DNA of 64,000 nucleotides from Roseiarcus sp963820795 (GCA_963820795.1 CAWGBJ010000023.1:62001-126000), one strand, 5' to 3'; counted from the stretch's first letter, positions 35,188 to 45,102 are shown. The notes: a model not told the origin generated them from the sequence alone. Program-made: numbers and translations.

Positions 35188-36381
35188 ATGAAGGACGACA
35201 ACCTGAAACAGCTCAGAGCCAACCGCGTCTTCCTGAACGAGGACGGCTGCGACCTCGACGCCTTTCGGGCGCTCGTCGAGCGACCGGTCGCCCTTTCGGA
35301 CTATCCCTTCGCCAGCGATGTCGTCTCGAACATCCCGGTCTACGACGGCGAGACGGTGCGGCGAGCCGCTGCCTCGGCTGAGACCCGTAAGGAGATGATG
35401 GCCGAATGGGTCGAGGCGATGAGCGATGGGCCCGGCGTCATCATGATCCGCGGCGCTTTCGCCGACCTTTCGCCGATCGAGGCAGCGAACGCGCGCTTCT
35501 GGGCGATGATCGAGGAGCAGCACCGGAGCAACGCCAATCGCGGCGATCATTTCGCCAAGCCGGGCGCCAATGACCGCGTCTGGAACGCGCTGGAGAAGCT
35601 GTGTCTCGCCGACCCTGCCGTCTTCGCCGCCTATTACGGCAATGCGGCGATCGCCCTCGTCAGCGAGGCCTGGCTCGGGCCCTTCTATCAGATCACCTCG
35701 CAGCTCAACGTCGTCAATCCGGGCGGCGACGCGCAGGTTCCCCATCGCGACTACCACATGGGCTTCCAGACGGCGCGCGAGATCGAACGCTTTCCGGTGC
35801 ACGCGCATCGGCTGTCGCCGATGCTGACCCTGCAGGGGGCGGTCGCCCATTGCGACATGCCGCTCGAGTCCGGCCCGACGCTCTACCTGCCCTTCTCGCA
35901 AAGCTACCTGCCGGGCTATCTCGCGGCGCTGCGCCCCGATTTCCGCGCCTATTTCGAGGCGCACAGGGTTCAGGTGCCGCTGAAGAGCGGCGACGCCGTC
36001 TTTTTCAATCCGGCGCTCTTCCATGCCGCGGGCTCCAACCGCTCGGCCGACATCCGGCGCATCGGCAATCTCCTGCAGATCTCAACCGCCTATGGCCGGG
36101 CGATGGAGAGCGTCGACCGGCTCAGGATGAGCGTCACGCTCTATCCGGCGCTGCAGAGGCTGATCGCCGACCGGGAGATCACGGCGGAAGCCGTCGACAA
36201 CGTCATCGCGGCTTCGGCCGAAGGCTATTCCTTCCCGACCAATCTCGACCGCGACCCGGCGATCGGCGGGATGGCGCCGCAGAGCCAGCAGGCGTTGATG
36301 CGCCAGGCGCTCAAGGAGAAATGGACGCCGGAGGCCTTCGCCGAGGCGGCGGAGGCGCAGGCCTGGCGGAAGCTGACGTAA
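35188..36381 (+). CDS. Phytanoyl-CoA dioxygenase (PhyH) family protein
   Basis: A 397-residue Fe(II)/2-oxoglutarate-dependent oxygenase starting MKDDNLKQLRANRVFLNEDG with GGGAGGAC upstream. The iron-binding HXD is seen in AQVPHRDYHMGF, a distal His in FHAAGSNRSADIRRIGN, and the Arg there probably binds 2-oxoglutarate. The substrate is unknown; the family hydroxylates lipids, osmolytes and small molecules. The convergent AraC-type gene next to it might regulate it, which is inference. Confidence 0.85.
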   Translation: MKDDNLKQLRANRVFLNEDGCDLDAFRALVERPVALSDYPFASDVVSNIPVYDGETVRRAAASAETRKEMMAEWVEAMSDGPGVIMIRGAFADLSPIEAANARFWAMIEEQHRSNANRGDHFAKPGANDRVWNALEKLCLADPAVFAAYYGNAAIALVSEAWLGPFYQITSQLNVVNPGGDAQVPHRDYHMGFQTAREIERFPVHAHRLSPMLTLQGAVAHCDMPLESGPTLYLPFSQSYLPGYLAALRPDFRAYFEAHRVQVPLKSGDAVFFNPALFHAAGSNRSADIRRIGNLLQISTAYGRAMESVDRLRMSVTLYPALQRLIADREITAEAVDNVIAASAEGYSFPTNLDRDPAIGGMAPQSQQALMRQALKEKWTPEAFAEAAEAQAWRKLT

Positions 36382-36389
36382 CGAGGCGT

Positions 36390-37260
36390 TCAGACGCCGG
36401 CTCGATATTTCGACGGCGTCGCGCCGAAGGTCGCCCGAAAGCGGGCGTTGAACGTCGAGAGATCGTTGAAGCCGCTGTCGAGGGCGACAGCGAGCACGGA
36501 ATCCCTTGAGGTCGCGAGCCGTCGCGCCGCCCGGCCCATGCGGACCCGCAAGACATATTGATGCGGAGTCATGCCGACCGACCGGCGGAAAATGCGCAGG
36601 AAATGATGCTTGCCGAGTCCCGCCACCGCCGCCAGACCCGCGAGATCAAGCGCCTCGTCGGGACCTTCCTCGATCGCGCGTAGGACATCGACGATGCGCC
36701 GCGTTTCCCATGCCCTCGGCGCGGGCGGCGCGCGGACGCCGTCGTTCAGCGCGGCGACGACCGTCTCGAACAGGACGATCAGCAGCTCTTCCGCCTTGAG
36801 CGGCGAAACGCAATCCTGCACGCTCTCGATCGCCGCGAAGAGCGGCGCGAGCCGGTTCGACGCCGGCAGCATCGGCTGACCGAGCGGATTGCGCGCCGCG
36901 CGACGCCGCGATCGACGCGATCTCGCCGAATGCGTCCTCGCGCACATTGAAGGAGATGCAGCGGTCGCCGACGCTGTGCTCGTGCCCGCACTGGTAGCAG
37001 GCGCGGTTGGTTCCGAGCAGCAGCGCGCCCGGATAGAGCAGGTTGGCGGCCCGGCCGGCACGATAGCTGAAGACGCCCGAAAGCACCGCCGAGACGCTGT
37101 AGCCGTCGTGCCGTTCCTCGTAAGGCCGGTCGCCGGGGCCGGCGCAGCAGACGACCTCGCTGACGCTCCAGGCCTCGCCGCCGGCGATCCGGCGCACGGA
37201 CGGCTGCGAGGCGGCGGCCTGTTCGGTTGGGCGCGGCGGTCGGAAAGCCTTCGGAGCCAT
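36390..37260 (-). CDS. AraC family transcriptional regulator, one frameshift
   Basis: Starts MAPKAFRPPRPTEQAAASQP with an AraC-type sensing domain (YEERHDGYSVSAVLSGVFSY, GHEHSVGDRCISFNV). Near 36895-36905 (GCGCGCCGCGCGACGCCGCG) the frame changes, and the C-terminal HTH pair continues: LAGLAAVAGLGKHHFLRIFR, then VALDSGFNDLSTFNARFRAT. Both DNA-binding helices are intact. The GC run at the break suggests an indel error. Its stop is nine bases from the convergent PhyH gene. Confidence 0.85.
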
Positions 37261-37466
37261 GGGTCGACCATAGCAATTTTCCCCAAGCCGGCTGAAGCCC
37301 GCCCGCTTAGAGTACGATCAAAATCACGGCGCGTCCGTCATTGTGGTCCCGCGCGTGCGCGCGGGAGAAGCAATCGAGCCTTTCGATCGCCCGGATTGCT
37401 TCGTCCCCTCGCTGCGCTCGGGGTCCTCCAATGACGGCTCGGTCAGAAGAGAAAGGAAGCGGAAGC

Positions 37467-37841
37467 ATGTTCGACCATATCTCCATTGGCGTTCGCGACA
37501 TCGCGCGATCGAAGGCGTTCTACGACGCGGCGCTCGAGCCGCTCGGCTATCGCTGCCTGAGCGAAAGCGCCAACTCGCTCGGCTACGGCAAAGAGGCGGT
37601 GGGCTTCTGGATCGGCGCGACGAGCTCCCCGGTCCCCGACGATCCGAAGTCGGGGCTGCATGTCTGTTTCGTCGCGCCCGACCGCAGCAGCGTAGCTCGG
37701 TTTCATGCCGCAGCGCTCGCCGCCGGGGGCCGCGATAACGGCCAGCCGGGCGTCCGCGAGGACTATGCCCCGGACTATTTCGCCGCCTTTGTCGTCGATC
37801 CCGACGGCTATCGGCTCGAAGCCTTGCGGCAGGGGGCGTGA
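37467..37841 (+). CDS. VOC family (glyoxalase-like) protein
   Basis: A 124-residue single-module vicinal-oxygen-chelate protein starting MFDHISIGVRDIARSKAFYD, with GLHVCFVAPDRSSVARFHAA and YFAAFVVDPDGYRLEALRQ. Metal ligands His-4 and the Glu near the end are present. Probably a glyoxalase/dioxygenase-fold enzyme or antibiotic-binding protein of unknown substrate. Its stop overlaps the next gene. Confidence 0.9.
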   Translation: MFDHISIGVRDIARSKAFYDAALEPLGYRCLSESANSLGYGKEAVGFWIGATSSPVPDDPKSGLHVCFVAPDRSSVARFHAAALAAGGRDNGQPGVREDYAPDYFAAFVVDPDGYRLEALRQGA

Positions 37842-38248
37842 CGGCGATGGCGACCATTCGAAAGCAGTGCGACACCACGGCGTCCGCCGAGGCGGCATGG
37901 GACGCCATCCGCGACATCGGCGCGCTGCACACGCGGCTCGCGCGCGGTTTCGTCACCGACACGCGGCTCGAACCCGGCGCGCGCGTCGTCACTTTCATCA
38001 ACGGCATGATCATACGCGAGCCGATCGTCACGCTGGACGACGAGGCCCGCCGCCTCGTCTGGAGCGCCGAGGGCGGATGGACGACGCATTACAATGCCGC
38101 GCTCGAAGTTACCGAGGCCCCCGGCGGCGGCGCGACAATCGTCTGGACCGCGGACTTCCTGCCGGACGAGGTGAAGCCGAAACTCGCCGCGGCGCTCGAG
38201 GCGGGCACGCAGGCGATGAAGCGGTCGCTCGACGCGCTGGCGAAATGA
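37838..38248 (+). CDS. SRPBCC (START-like) family protein
   Basis: A 136-residue ligand-binding fold: KQCDTTASAEAAWDAIRDIG, LEPGARVVTFINGMIIREP, RRLVWSAEGGWTTHYNA and IVWTADFLPDEVKPKL. Start GTG 37838 overlaps the VOC stop. ATG 37847 is an alternative. Such proteins bind hydrophobic ligands or act as polyketide-cyclase-like enzymes. Co-transcribed with the VOC gene. Confidence 0.8.
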   Translation: MTAMATIRKQCDTTASAEAAWDAIRDIGALHTRLARGFVTDTRLEPGARVVTFINGMIIREPIVTLDDEARRLVWSAEGGWTTHYNAALEVTEAPGGGATIVWTADFLPDEVKPKLAAALEAGTQAMKRSLDALAK

Positions 38249-38295
38249 GCGCTGTTGGTGAGCTGCAACCCACGCACAACGTCCGGCCTCGGGCC

Positions 38296-38329
38296 CCTTC
38301 TCCCGCATGCGGTCGCATGCGGGAGAAGG
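38296..38329. terminator. Perfect 15-bp palindrome between convergent genes
   Basis: CCTTCTCCCGCATGC-GGTC-GCATGCGGGAGAAGG, a perfect stem with a four-base loop, lies between the convergent SRPBCC and transketolase genes. It lacks a T-tract on either side, so it may be an intergenic repeat that serves as a bidirectional terminator. The following GTCGCGCCGAAGGCGCGAC forms a second small hairpin. Confidence 0.55.
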
Positions 38330-38397
38330 TGTCGCGCCGAAGGCGCGACGGATGAGGGGCGGTCGCGCGGAGCGCGACGGCTTCGACAGAGTACGCC

Positions 38398-40419
38398 TTA
38401 CTTGCGTCCTGCCGTCAGGCGCCGCCTCTTGAACCTATGAGCCATCGCGCTCCGCGCGATCTCCGTCATCAGTCGTTGCTTCGCAACTGCACCTTCCCCC
38501 CGCAAGGACCCGCAAGGGGGAAGGGTCGCGGCAGCCGGGAGCCCTAGCGGCTGCAAGTCCGACACAGCCTCGACGATGTGACGCGCTGAAATGCCAAACG
38601 CATCGACAAGCTCGTCCGGCTTGCCGGAGTGCGGCATGCCGTTCACCGCCATCAGTTTGAATTTCGCCGGCGCCGCGCCCGCGACAACCAGGGCATGCAA
38701 CACAGCCTCGCCCAATCCGCCCTCCGGCCAATGATCTTCGACGGTCACCAGCCGCCCGCCCGTCGCGCCGACTTCGGCAGCCAGCGCGCTGCCGTCGAGA
38801 GGCTTGACGCAGTAGAGATCAATCACGCGAATGGAAACGCCCGCTTTTTTCAATTGATCCGCCGCCTTCAGCGCTTCGTGCAGCGTCACGCCGGCGCCGA
38901 TCACGGTTGCCTTGTCCTCCGCGCTGCTGCGCAGCACCTTGAATCCCGGAATCGGGAATTTCTCATCGTTCGAATACAGAATGGGCATTTTCGGCCGCGA
39001 AGTGCGCAGGTAGTTGATGCCCGCGCGCCGGGCCATCGCCTCCGTCAGGCGCTCGGCCGAGACCGCATCGCTCGGATAGAAAACAGCCGAGCCATGCACC
39101 GCGCGGAACATGGCGATGTCCTCCAGCGCCATCTGCGATGGCCCGTCCTCGCCGATCGAGACGCCGCAATGCGACCCGCACAGATTGATGTTGGCGCGGC
39201 TGACGGCCGCCATGCGCACATTGTCGTAGGCGCGCGAAAGGAAACAGGCGAACGTGTCGGCAAACGGCGTCTTGCCGCGCGCCTGCAGCCCGACCGCGAC
39301 GCTCACCATGTTCTGCTCGGCGATATACCCTTGCCAAAAATGGTCGGGGTATGCGTCGCCGAAGATTTCCGAAAATGTCGAGTTTTTCACGTCGCCCGAT
39401 ATGGCGACGACGTGTGGGTTCGCAGCTCCCAGCCGTTTGAGCGCGAAGCCGTATGCTTCGCGCGTCGCCACCTTCGCGTCCTTTGCGTAGTCCGGCGCGG
39501 CGGGAGGGGCGAATTCAGGCGGCTTCGGCAGCGACGTTCGCTCGTACGATTTTCCCGGATCGGGGGGAACCGTCGGTCCGCCGCCCATTTCCCGAATGGC
39601 GGCCGCGAGCTGTTCCTTCGACAGCGGCTTGCCGTGCCAGTTCAGCTTATCAGCGACCAGGCTGAAGCCGTGGCCCTTGATGGTTCGCGCCACGATGGCC
39701 TGCGGCCGCCCCTTCACCATCTTGGCGCGATCCAGCGCCGCGAGCACCGCGGCCACGTCATGTCCGTCGATCACCTGCGTATCGAAACCCTCCGACTCGA
39801 ATTTCAGCCGGTAGCGTTCCATGTCGTGCTGGTACATCGTCGGCTCGCTCTGGCCGAGCCGGTTGATGTCGGCGATCACCGTCAGATTATCGAGGTTGTA
39901 ATGCGCGGCGAAGGCGGCGGCTTCCCAGATTTGCCCTTCCGCCAATTCGCCGTCGCCGGTCAGCACGTAGACCCGCGTCGGGCTCTTATCCATCCGCGCG
40001 CCGATCGCGAGGCCAGAGCCCACCGAAAGTCCCTGGCCGAGCGAGCCGGTCGCCGCATCCACGCCATGAATGCGGGGCGTCGGGTGGCCCTCCAGCTCGC
40101 TGGCGAACTCCCGCAGCGTCATCACCCGCGAAACCGGAAAGACGCCCGCTTCCGCCAGCGCGGCGTAGAGCACTGGCGCCGCGTGGCCCTTCGACAGCAC
40201 GAAACGATCGTCGTCATTCGAGTTCGCATTCTTCGGATCAAACTTCATCGCGTGAAAGAAGACTCCGGCCACCAGCTCGGCGGCGGACATGCACGAAGTC
40301 GGATGTCCCGAGCCTGCGGCAGTCGTCGCCATCATCGAATAGATGCTCAGGAGCTTGGCTTTTTCCTTGATTGCGTTCACAGCGGCGGCGGAAGGTGCTG
40401 GGGACGAAGGCGCGTTCAT
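38398..40419 (-). CDS. tkt: Transketolase
   Basis: A 673-residue thiamine-diphosphate enzyme transferring two-carbon units between sugar phosphates (pentose phosphate or Calvin cycle). MMATTAAGSGHPTSCMSAAE and SLGQGLSVGSGLAIGARMDK, the TPP motif GDGELAEGQIWEAAAFAAHY, and VSIGEDGPSQMALEDIAMFR in the second domain are all present, as is KGHGFSLVADKLNWHGKPL. The last 35 residues read into the palindromic DNA and are not family-like, so the stop may have moved. No other sugar-cycle gene is adjacent. Confidence 0.92.
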   Translation of the reverse strand: MNAPSSPAPSAAAVNAIKEKAKLLSIYSMMATTAAGSGHPTSCMSAAELVAGVFFHAMKFDPKNANSNDDDRFVLSKGHAAPVLYAALAEAGVFPVSRVMTLREFASELEGHPTPRIHGVDAATGSLGQGLSVGSGLAIGARMDKSPTRVYVLTGDGELAEGQIWEAAAFAAHYNLDNLTVIADINRLGQSEPTMYQHDMERYRLKFESEGFDTQVIDGHDVAAVLAALDRAKMVKGRPQAIVARTIKGHGFSLVADKLNWHGKPLSKEQLAAAIREMGGGPTVPPDPGKSYERTSLPKPPEFAPPAAPDYAKDAKVATREAYGFALKRLGAANPHVVAISGDVKNSTFSEIFGDAYPDHFWQGYIAEQNMVSVAVGLQARGKTPFADTFACFLSRAYDNVRMAAVSRANINLCGSHCGVSIGEDGPSQMALEDIAMFRAVHGSAVFYPSDAVSAERLTEAMARRAGINYLRTSRPKMPILYSNDEKFPIPGFKVLRSSAEDKATVIGAGVTLHEALKAADQLKKAGVSIRVIDLYCVKPLDGSALAAEVGATGGRLVTVEDHWPEGGLGEAVLHALVVAGAAPAKFKLMAVNGMPHSGKPDELVDAFGISARHIVEAVSDLQPLGLPAAATLPPCGSLRGEGAVAKQRLMTEIARSAMAHRFKRRRLTAGRK

Positions 40420-40691
40420 GTCGGCTCCCTTTGAATTGGGTTATGACGCTCGGTCAAAATCTCGCCATTGAGGCGAACAGGCAGGATTTCCCAAAAAGCA
40501 GCAGCATGGCTGGAAGACAAGCCGGGCGCGATCGTTCAGGCGCCGGGCGACGACGCCAAATACAATAGGGGCAAGGCTACAATAAGGGCGCGGGCGCTCA
40601 GGCGCGCTACCCTTTCGAGGGCGACGGCGGACGGCTTGGTTTCATCCGCCACATCGTGGCGCGCAGGCTGCAATTTGTACGCAGCAGACGA

Positions 40692-42761
40692 CTATGCGTG
40701 CACATGGCTCGCAGTTGACATCGACAGCCCTACCAAAGGGGTCGGAGTGCTTGCTGGCGGCAGCGCAGTGTCCGGCGTCTGTTGAAACAGCGAACCTTGA
40801 TAGCTTTCTGTTCCTTTTGCCGACGCCGCCAGGAACCCGTGGATGTAGGGCTGGGAATCGGCTCGATACTCGCTGGAATCCACGAATTGCTCCAGCAGTA
40901 GCGCGCGAGCATTAAGCGGGGTGTCAATCTGTAGCAAGTTGGACAATACGCCGGTCCAGTAGGTCTGACCCGTAACATCGGGCTGACGATCCAACACGTT
41001 GCCGTAAAGCTCGGTCACGTAGGTGCTGGCGTCCGGATTTGCCCCGTAACGGGCTACGAATTCCGGCGTAATAGCCGGATTGACGAAGGGCGTCGCGAGA
41101 TCCACCATCGCCTGATTGACTGTCGAACCCGTCGTTTCGGGCACGCTCGACAATAGGGACTCGTAGACTCCGGTCCAATATTGAAGACCTGTAGCGTCAG
41201 GCACCCGGCCATAAACAGCTTGATACAGCGCAACGACTGGAAAAACGTCGGTCTGCGCCTCAGGCGTGGCGATCAAGGTTTCGATGAGGCCGGCAGGCGA
41301 AAGCGAGCCGTTCTCCTCTACCGCCAGATAATGGTTCAATTCGGTCTGCGTCGGCGCTCGCTGGAGGATGGTCTGGAAATCGTTGGCGACGCTGTTGGCG
41401 CCCGTTCCCGTGTCGGTGTCTACGACAGAGGAGACCGCCCCTTTATTCACGAGGTAATTGATGGCGTCCTGATTGGCCTCGATGATTGCCGCTGGGGCGC
41501 TGACGACCGCTGTCAACCCGGAGGGCCTGACATTGGCCGCTTCTGTTACCGTCTGGTCAGCGAATTGCAAGCTTGTGAAACTGCCGTCGAGAACGACCGT
41601 CCCATCAGTTGGGCTGGATGCGTTGTCGGTCACGACCACGACCCCAGAGCCTAGGTTGGTAATACTGTAATCTGCTTCTGGATCATGAAAAATTGCAGTA
41701 TCGATCCCACCGCCGCCAACAAAAATGTCCTTGCCAGCGCCAGCCGTGAAGCTGTCACTCCCTGTGCCGCCAATTAAAACATCGTTGTGGCCAGGAGTAG
41801 AATCTGCAATCAGGGTGTCGGCCTGGTTGCCACCGATGCCGACATTTATGACTGTTTTCAAGGCGATAGCGATAGCGTCATTGGCCCCGGCGGCAAAGCC
41901 AGAGTAAATGGCCGGACCGACGTAATTACTACTAAACGTACCCGCATTCAAGTTTATTGCAACAGAAGACGTGCATTCTGAGAAATCAAGACATTTCACC
42001 GAGGCGACATTCGACCCGACCCAGATAGTCTCAGGCGCACTGTCATCGGTGATTGAGTAGGTTAACGAGGTGCTCGTAATTGTCGCAGCTGTGTCCTGAT
42101 AGCTTGGGGTATAGCCATTTTCATTGACGCCATACAAATACTGTAACGCCAAAATATCCAGCAACTGAAATCCCACGGGATTTTCAAAATTAGGGGGACT
42201 ATTGTGAGATTCATTGAATGTGACGCCGGCCATTGTGGTGTAATCGGAGTTTGTGTATTGGGCCGGAATGGTCCATGTGGTCGGCCCCAACGGCGTTTGG
42301 GGACCATAGAGATCTAGCAGTCCAAGCGCGTTTCCTAGCTCGTGAGTAGCTAGATACTCATTATCAGCAAGTGGATAATAGGGCGTCGGGGTAAAATAAG
42401 CACCGTTAAAGGCGGTGTAGGCGACAGGATTCTCTGGAGTGGGCAGCTCGGTCTTCCCGAATGAAGTGCCCATCAACTCTTGATCGCTACTAGTACTGTT
42501 TCCGTAATTTATCTCTGCTGTACCTGTTACTTCAGTGAAGGTGACGTTCGCGAATGCGGAGACGTTAGCTAGGGCTTGCTGAACATAAGCCTGTTCGGCG
42601 GAGGAAAATGGTGTCCAAGTCGGGTCAAAGGCCCAACTGCCGGAAGTTGGAACAGACGTCTCAAACGAATAGGTCAGCTCCAATGGCGTTCCTGGTGGAG
42701 AGGTATTAAATGCAAAACCGCTTAATAGTTCGGAAATAGGTGGTAGTGAGCTGGTGGTCAT
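40692..42761 (-). CDS. Serralysin-like secreted protein with DUF4214 repeats, zinc site altered
   Basis: A 689-residue protein, probably exported by a type I system (no signal peptide). The N-terminal metzincin-like domain has ATHELGNALGLLDLYG where serralysins have HEXXHXXGXXH: the second His is Asn and the third is missing, so zinc-dependent proteolysis should be lost. A met-turn-like TTMAGVTFNE follows. RTX-type calcium repeats are reduced to LIGGTGSDSFTAGAGKDIF and VGGGGIDTA. Two DUF4214 units (FQTILQRAPTQTELNHYL; YGRVPDATGLQYWTGV and the related YGNVLDRQPDVTGQTYWTGV) make the C-terminal third. Lower GC than neighbours. Confidence 0.85.
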   Translation of the reverse strand: MTTSSLPPISELLSGFAFNTSPPGTPLELTYSFETSVPTSGSWAFDPTWTPFSSAEQAYVQQALANVSAFANVTFTEVTGTAEINYGNSTSSDQELMGTSFGKTELPTPENPVAYTAFNGAYFTPTPYYPLADNEYLATHELGNALGLLDLYGPQTPLGPTTWTIPAQYTNSDYTTMAGVTFNESHNSPPNFENPVGFQLLDILALQYLYGVNENGYTPSYQDTAATITSTSLTYSITDDSAPETIWVGSNVASVKCLDFSECTSSVAINLNAGTFSSNYVGPAIYSGFAAGANDAIAIALKTVINVGIGGNQADTLIADSTPGHNDVLIGGTGSDSFTAGAGKDIFVGGGGIDTAIFHDPEADYSITNLGSGVVVVTDNASSPTDGTVVLDGSFTSLQFADQTVTEAANVRPSGLTAVVSAPAAIIEANQDAINYLVNKGAVSSVVDTDTGTGANSVANDFQTILQRAPTQTELNHYLAVEENGSLSPAGLIETLIATPEAQTDVFPVVALYQAVYGRVPDATGLQYWTGVYESLLSSVPETTGSTVNQAMVDLATPFVNPAITPEFVARYGANPDASTYVTELYGNVLDRQPDVTGQTYWTGVLSNLLQIDTPLNARALLLEQFVDSSEYRADSQPYIHGFLAASAKGTESYQGSLFQQTPDTALPPASTPTPLVGLSMSTASHVHA

Positions 42762-43590
42762 TTCACTAGTCCTTCAATATTAATCACCGCCATGCAAAGA
42801 GAATGGAAGCAGCCGGTATAGCTCAAAGTCAGCGCCGACCCTGACGGTGCGAAAGCGCCAGCCAGCAGGCCGTCCCTAGCTCACGCACCACGTTGTTGAA
42901 GTGTCCTGACGTTGGAGCCGCCAACGGTTCCGAACATGCCAATCCGGTCGTATTCAGCCGTCACCGTGTCGTTGTGAGCAAGTAGATCTCCGCCGCCGAG
43001 GACCTACGGATCCCAAGGCCTACCAGAACCGCGGGCGCCCAAAAGCTGCATTTTTACGCTGATTCCCTCCTCTGAGCGGCAACATCCCAACCCTTCCGCT
43101 GAGGGCGACAAGTTTTCCAAGCTTACTTTGAATTGAAAATCCCAATCTGAGGCGAGTTCAAGTGGCATACCGACGGGCGCTCGCAAATTTTCAATTACGC
43201 TGGAGGTCCCGCCTGTTCGGCGCCGTCCGAATATTGCGAAGTCGGCTGCCATTGGCGCTTGCGTCGTGAAGTACCGACCTTGATTTGCGCCCCGACGCGA
43301 ACGGCCACATCGGTTGCCTCGTTGTTGCGGAACGACCGCTATTTTTTGCGAAGACCCGCCGTTCCGCAGTCGGACGCTCCGCGCCTCCCGCGCCTGCGGC
43401 GAATGGCTCGCAGTCGTCGACCTGTCATTGGCGATCGTGACGTCGATTTCCCGAGTTTTTCAAACACTATCCTCACATCAGCGGTCGTTCGCCGACGATG
43501 TGGCCAAAGGTCTATCGATCCAAGGCGGACTATCGCCAGGAGGGTTCCCGCGACGCAGCGCCGCTCGTTGTCTCCAGCCCGGTGCGCAGC
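42762..43590. other. Long non-coding stretch upstream of the serralysin-like gene
   Basis: 829 bases with only short, overlapping ORFs of no recognisable family. The promoter of the serralysin-like gene must lie at its left end. No transporter gene for its export is present. Confidence 0.4.
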
Positions 43591-43806
43591 CTAGACGTCC
43601 CGGTCGACGGCCCGCACGCCCAACCGGCGTAACGCGGCCAGAACCCCTTCGACGTCTCCTTTCATCATCGCGGTGGACATGGCCGCCGCTGCCCGCCGCC
43701 GCACGGCGACTTGCATGTTGCCGACGATGATCTGATCGCCGCTGCTCTCTGGGCGGCCGATCAAGCGCGCCAGTCCCGGATGGCTCATTTCGGAACCCGT
43801 CAACAT
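43591..43806 (-). CDS. Small hypothetical protein, weakly supported
   Basis: A 71-residue ORF starting MLTGSEMSHPGLARLIGRPE and continuing with GDQIIVGNMQVAVRRRAAAA and GVLAALRRLGVRAVDRDV. It looks globular rather than a shadow frame, but I recognise no family and see no clear ribosome binding site. Confidence 0.3.
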   Translation of the reverse strand: MLTGSEMSHPGLARLIGRPESSGDQIIVGNMQVAVRRRAAAAMSTAMMKGDVEGVLAALRRLGVRAVDRDV

Positions 43807-43959
43807 CGTTGAAACCCCAATATCGATGCGTGACCAGGCTGTTCGCTGCGTCACAAAACGTTACGAACGCGCAATAAAAACACCCGCCGACCGTGACAGT
43901 CGGCGAGCGTTTGAGTCCGGTGATGTGGAAGCCGCCACGATTGGCGCTTCGTCAGCCAC

Positions 43960-44105
43960 TAGAGTGGGTTCCGATCAGGCAGACTCGTTTCCGTCACCCG
44001 CGGGCTTGACCCGCGGGTCCATGGATCGCCGGGTCATCCCCGGGCTGTGACCCGGGGACGGCGACGACGGATCCGGATGGGTCAACCTGGTCGGAACCCG
44101 CGCTA
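43960..44105. repeat. MITE-like element with terminal inverted repeats (146 bp)
   Basis: Left end TAGAGTGGGTTCCGATCAGG. The right end is the inverted version CCTGGTCGGAACCCGCGCTA. The core is CCGCGGGCTTGACCCGCGGG plus TCCATGGATCGCCGGGTCAT. The same structure recurs at 47022-47150. Confidence 0.75.
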
Positions 44106-44310
44106 AACATGCAATATGCAGGTCGAGCGTCGGAGCGTCCTGATTTTCCGGGCCAATCGTCTGCCAGATCGGGCCAAGCTTTCCCAACGGCAGGAGACCG
44201 AGGAAAGGATCGGACAAGCTCTGCCAAGCTTCGGCGCCGGGCTCGCAATCGCGGTTGCTGTTCTATGTCATCGCCCCGAACAGCCCCGGCGGGGCGCCGA
44301 CCCATTTGCG
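44106..44310. other. Intergenic region downstream of the LuxR gene
   Basis: About 200 bases after the small element; with 43807-43959 it completes a 500-base gap. No gene or terminator is convincing. Confidence 0.35.
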
Positions 44311-45102
44311 CTACAGCCGGATTGCAAGCGTGCCGCTTCCGTCCGGAAGATCTTCGCTCCAGCCAATTTGCGCTTTGACCGCCACCTCGGTGCGATTCTT
44401 CGCGTTCATTTTCTTCATGATATTCCGTACGTGGACTTTCACCGTGCTTTCACACATGTTCAACTCGTACGCTATTACCTTGTTGGACTTGCCCTTCTGG
44501 ATCGCCCGAATGACCGCGAGTTCACGGCCAGTGACGAGGCCCGATGTCGTCGGCTGGGGCGCGTCCGCTGGCGGATCGCTCGCCAGCAGGCAGTCCATCG
44601 GCACGTAGGTTCCCCCAGCAAGAACAAAGCGCACCGCCTCGATTGTGATCTCAAATCCCATAGTCACTGGGATGTAACCTTTTGCGCCATGGCGAATGGC
44701 GGTCCGGGCCAGTCCGGCGTCATTGTTGCAGGCAAGGACAATGACGGGTATTCTCGGAGCCGATTCAGATAATACTTGCAACGCGTTGACGCTCGCCACC
44801 TCGTTATCTTCCAGCCAAGACAATATGATGAGTTGGGGCGAGGTAAAGAGATGTTGTTGCTCCAGCTCGATAGGCGTCGAATAGGTAAGCACCGGCAATG
44901 AGAACGCCGATTGCACGCTTCGGCGAATGCACTCCCGTATGAATGTGCGGCTTTCGATCACCGCGATGAAACCGCCAAGCTTTGCTCCGCCGCTTCGATA
45001 CGTCCGGCTCACGTCAATTTCTTCGGAGAGTCGGCCGGTTGCAGAGAGTGGCGTCTCCGCTCGCGCCTCATCAATTGCAATGCAAGTCTCATCGTACGCC
45101 AT
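44311..45102 (-). CDS. LuxR-type response regulator with atypical receiver
   Basis: A protein of about 263 residues. The N-terminal half resembles a receiver domain (GGFIAVIESRTFIRECIRRS, ARTAIRHGAKGYIPVTM), but the usual phosphorylated Asp position, in PQLIILSWLEDNEV, is Ser or Trp rather than Asp. The C-terminal LuxR HTH is complete: LVTGRELAVIRAIQKGKSNK, then ESTVKVHVRNIMKKM and NRTEVA. The start is ATG 45102 (MAYDETCIAIDEA), though GTG/ATG further upstream is possible up to 45216. No histidine kinase is adjacent. Confidence 0.8.
   Translation of the reverse strand: MAYDETCIAIDEARAETPLSATGRLSEEIDVSRTYRSGGAKLGGFIAVIESRTFIRECIRRSVQSAFSLPVLTYSTPIELEQQHLFTSPQLIILSWLEDNEVASVNALQVLSESAPRIPVIVLACNNDAGLARTAIRHGAKGYIPVTMGFEITIEAVRFVLAGGTYVPMDCLLASDPPADAPQPTTSGLVTGRELAVIRAIQKGKSNKVIAYELNMCESTVKVHVRNIMKKMNAKNRTEVAVKAQIGWSEDLPDGSGTLAIRL

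Noticed and set aside
40420..40691. Possible small gene between transketolase and the serralysin-like gene
   Set aside because: Plus-strand pieces such as DKPGAIVQAPGDDAKYN hint at an old coding region, but no single frame is open and no family is recognisable.
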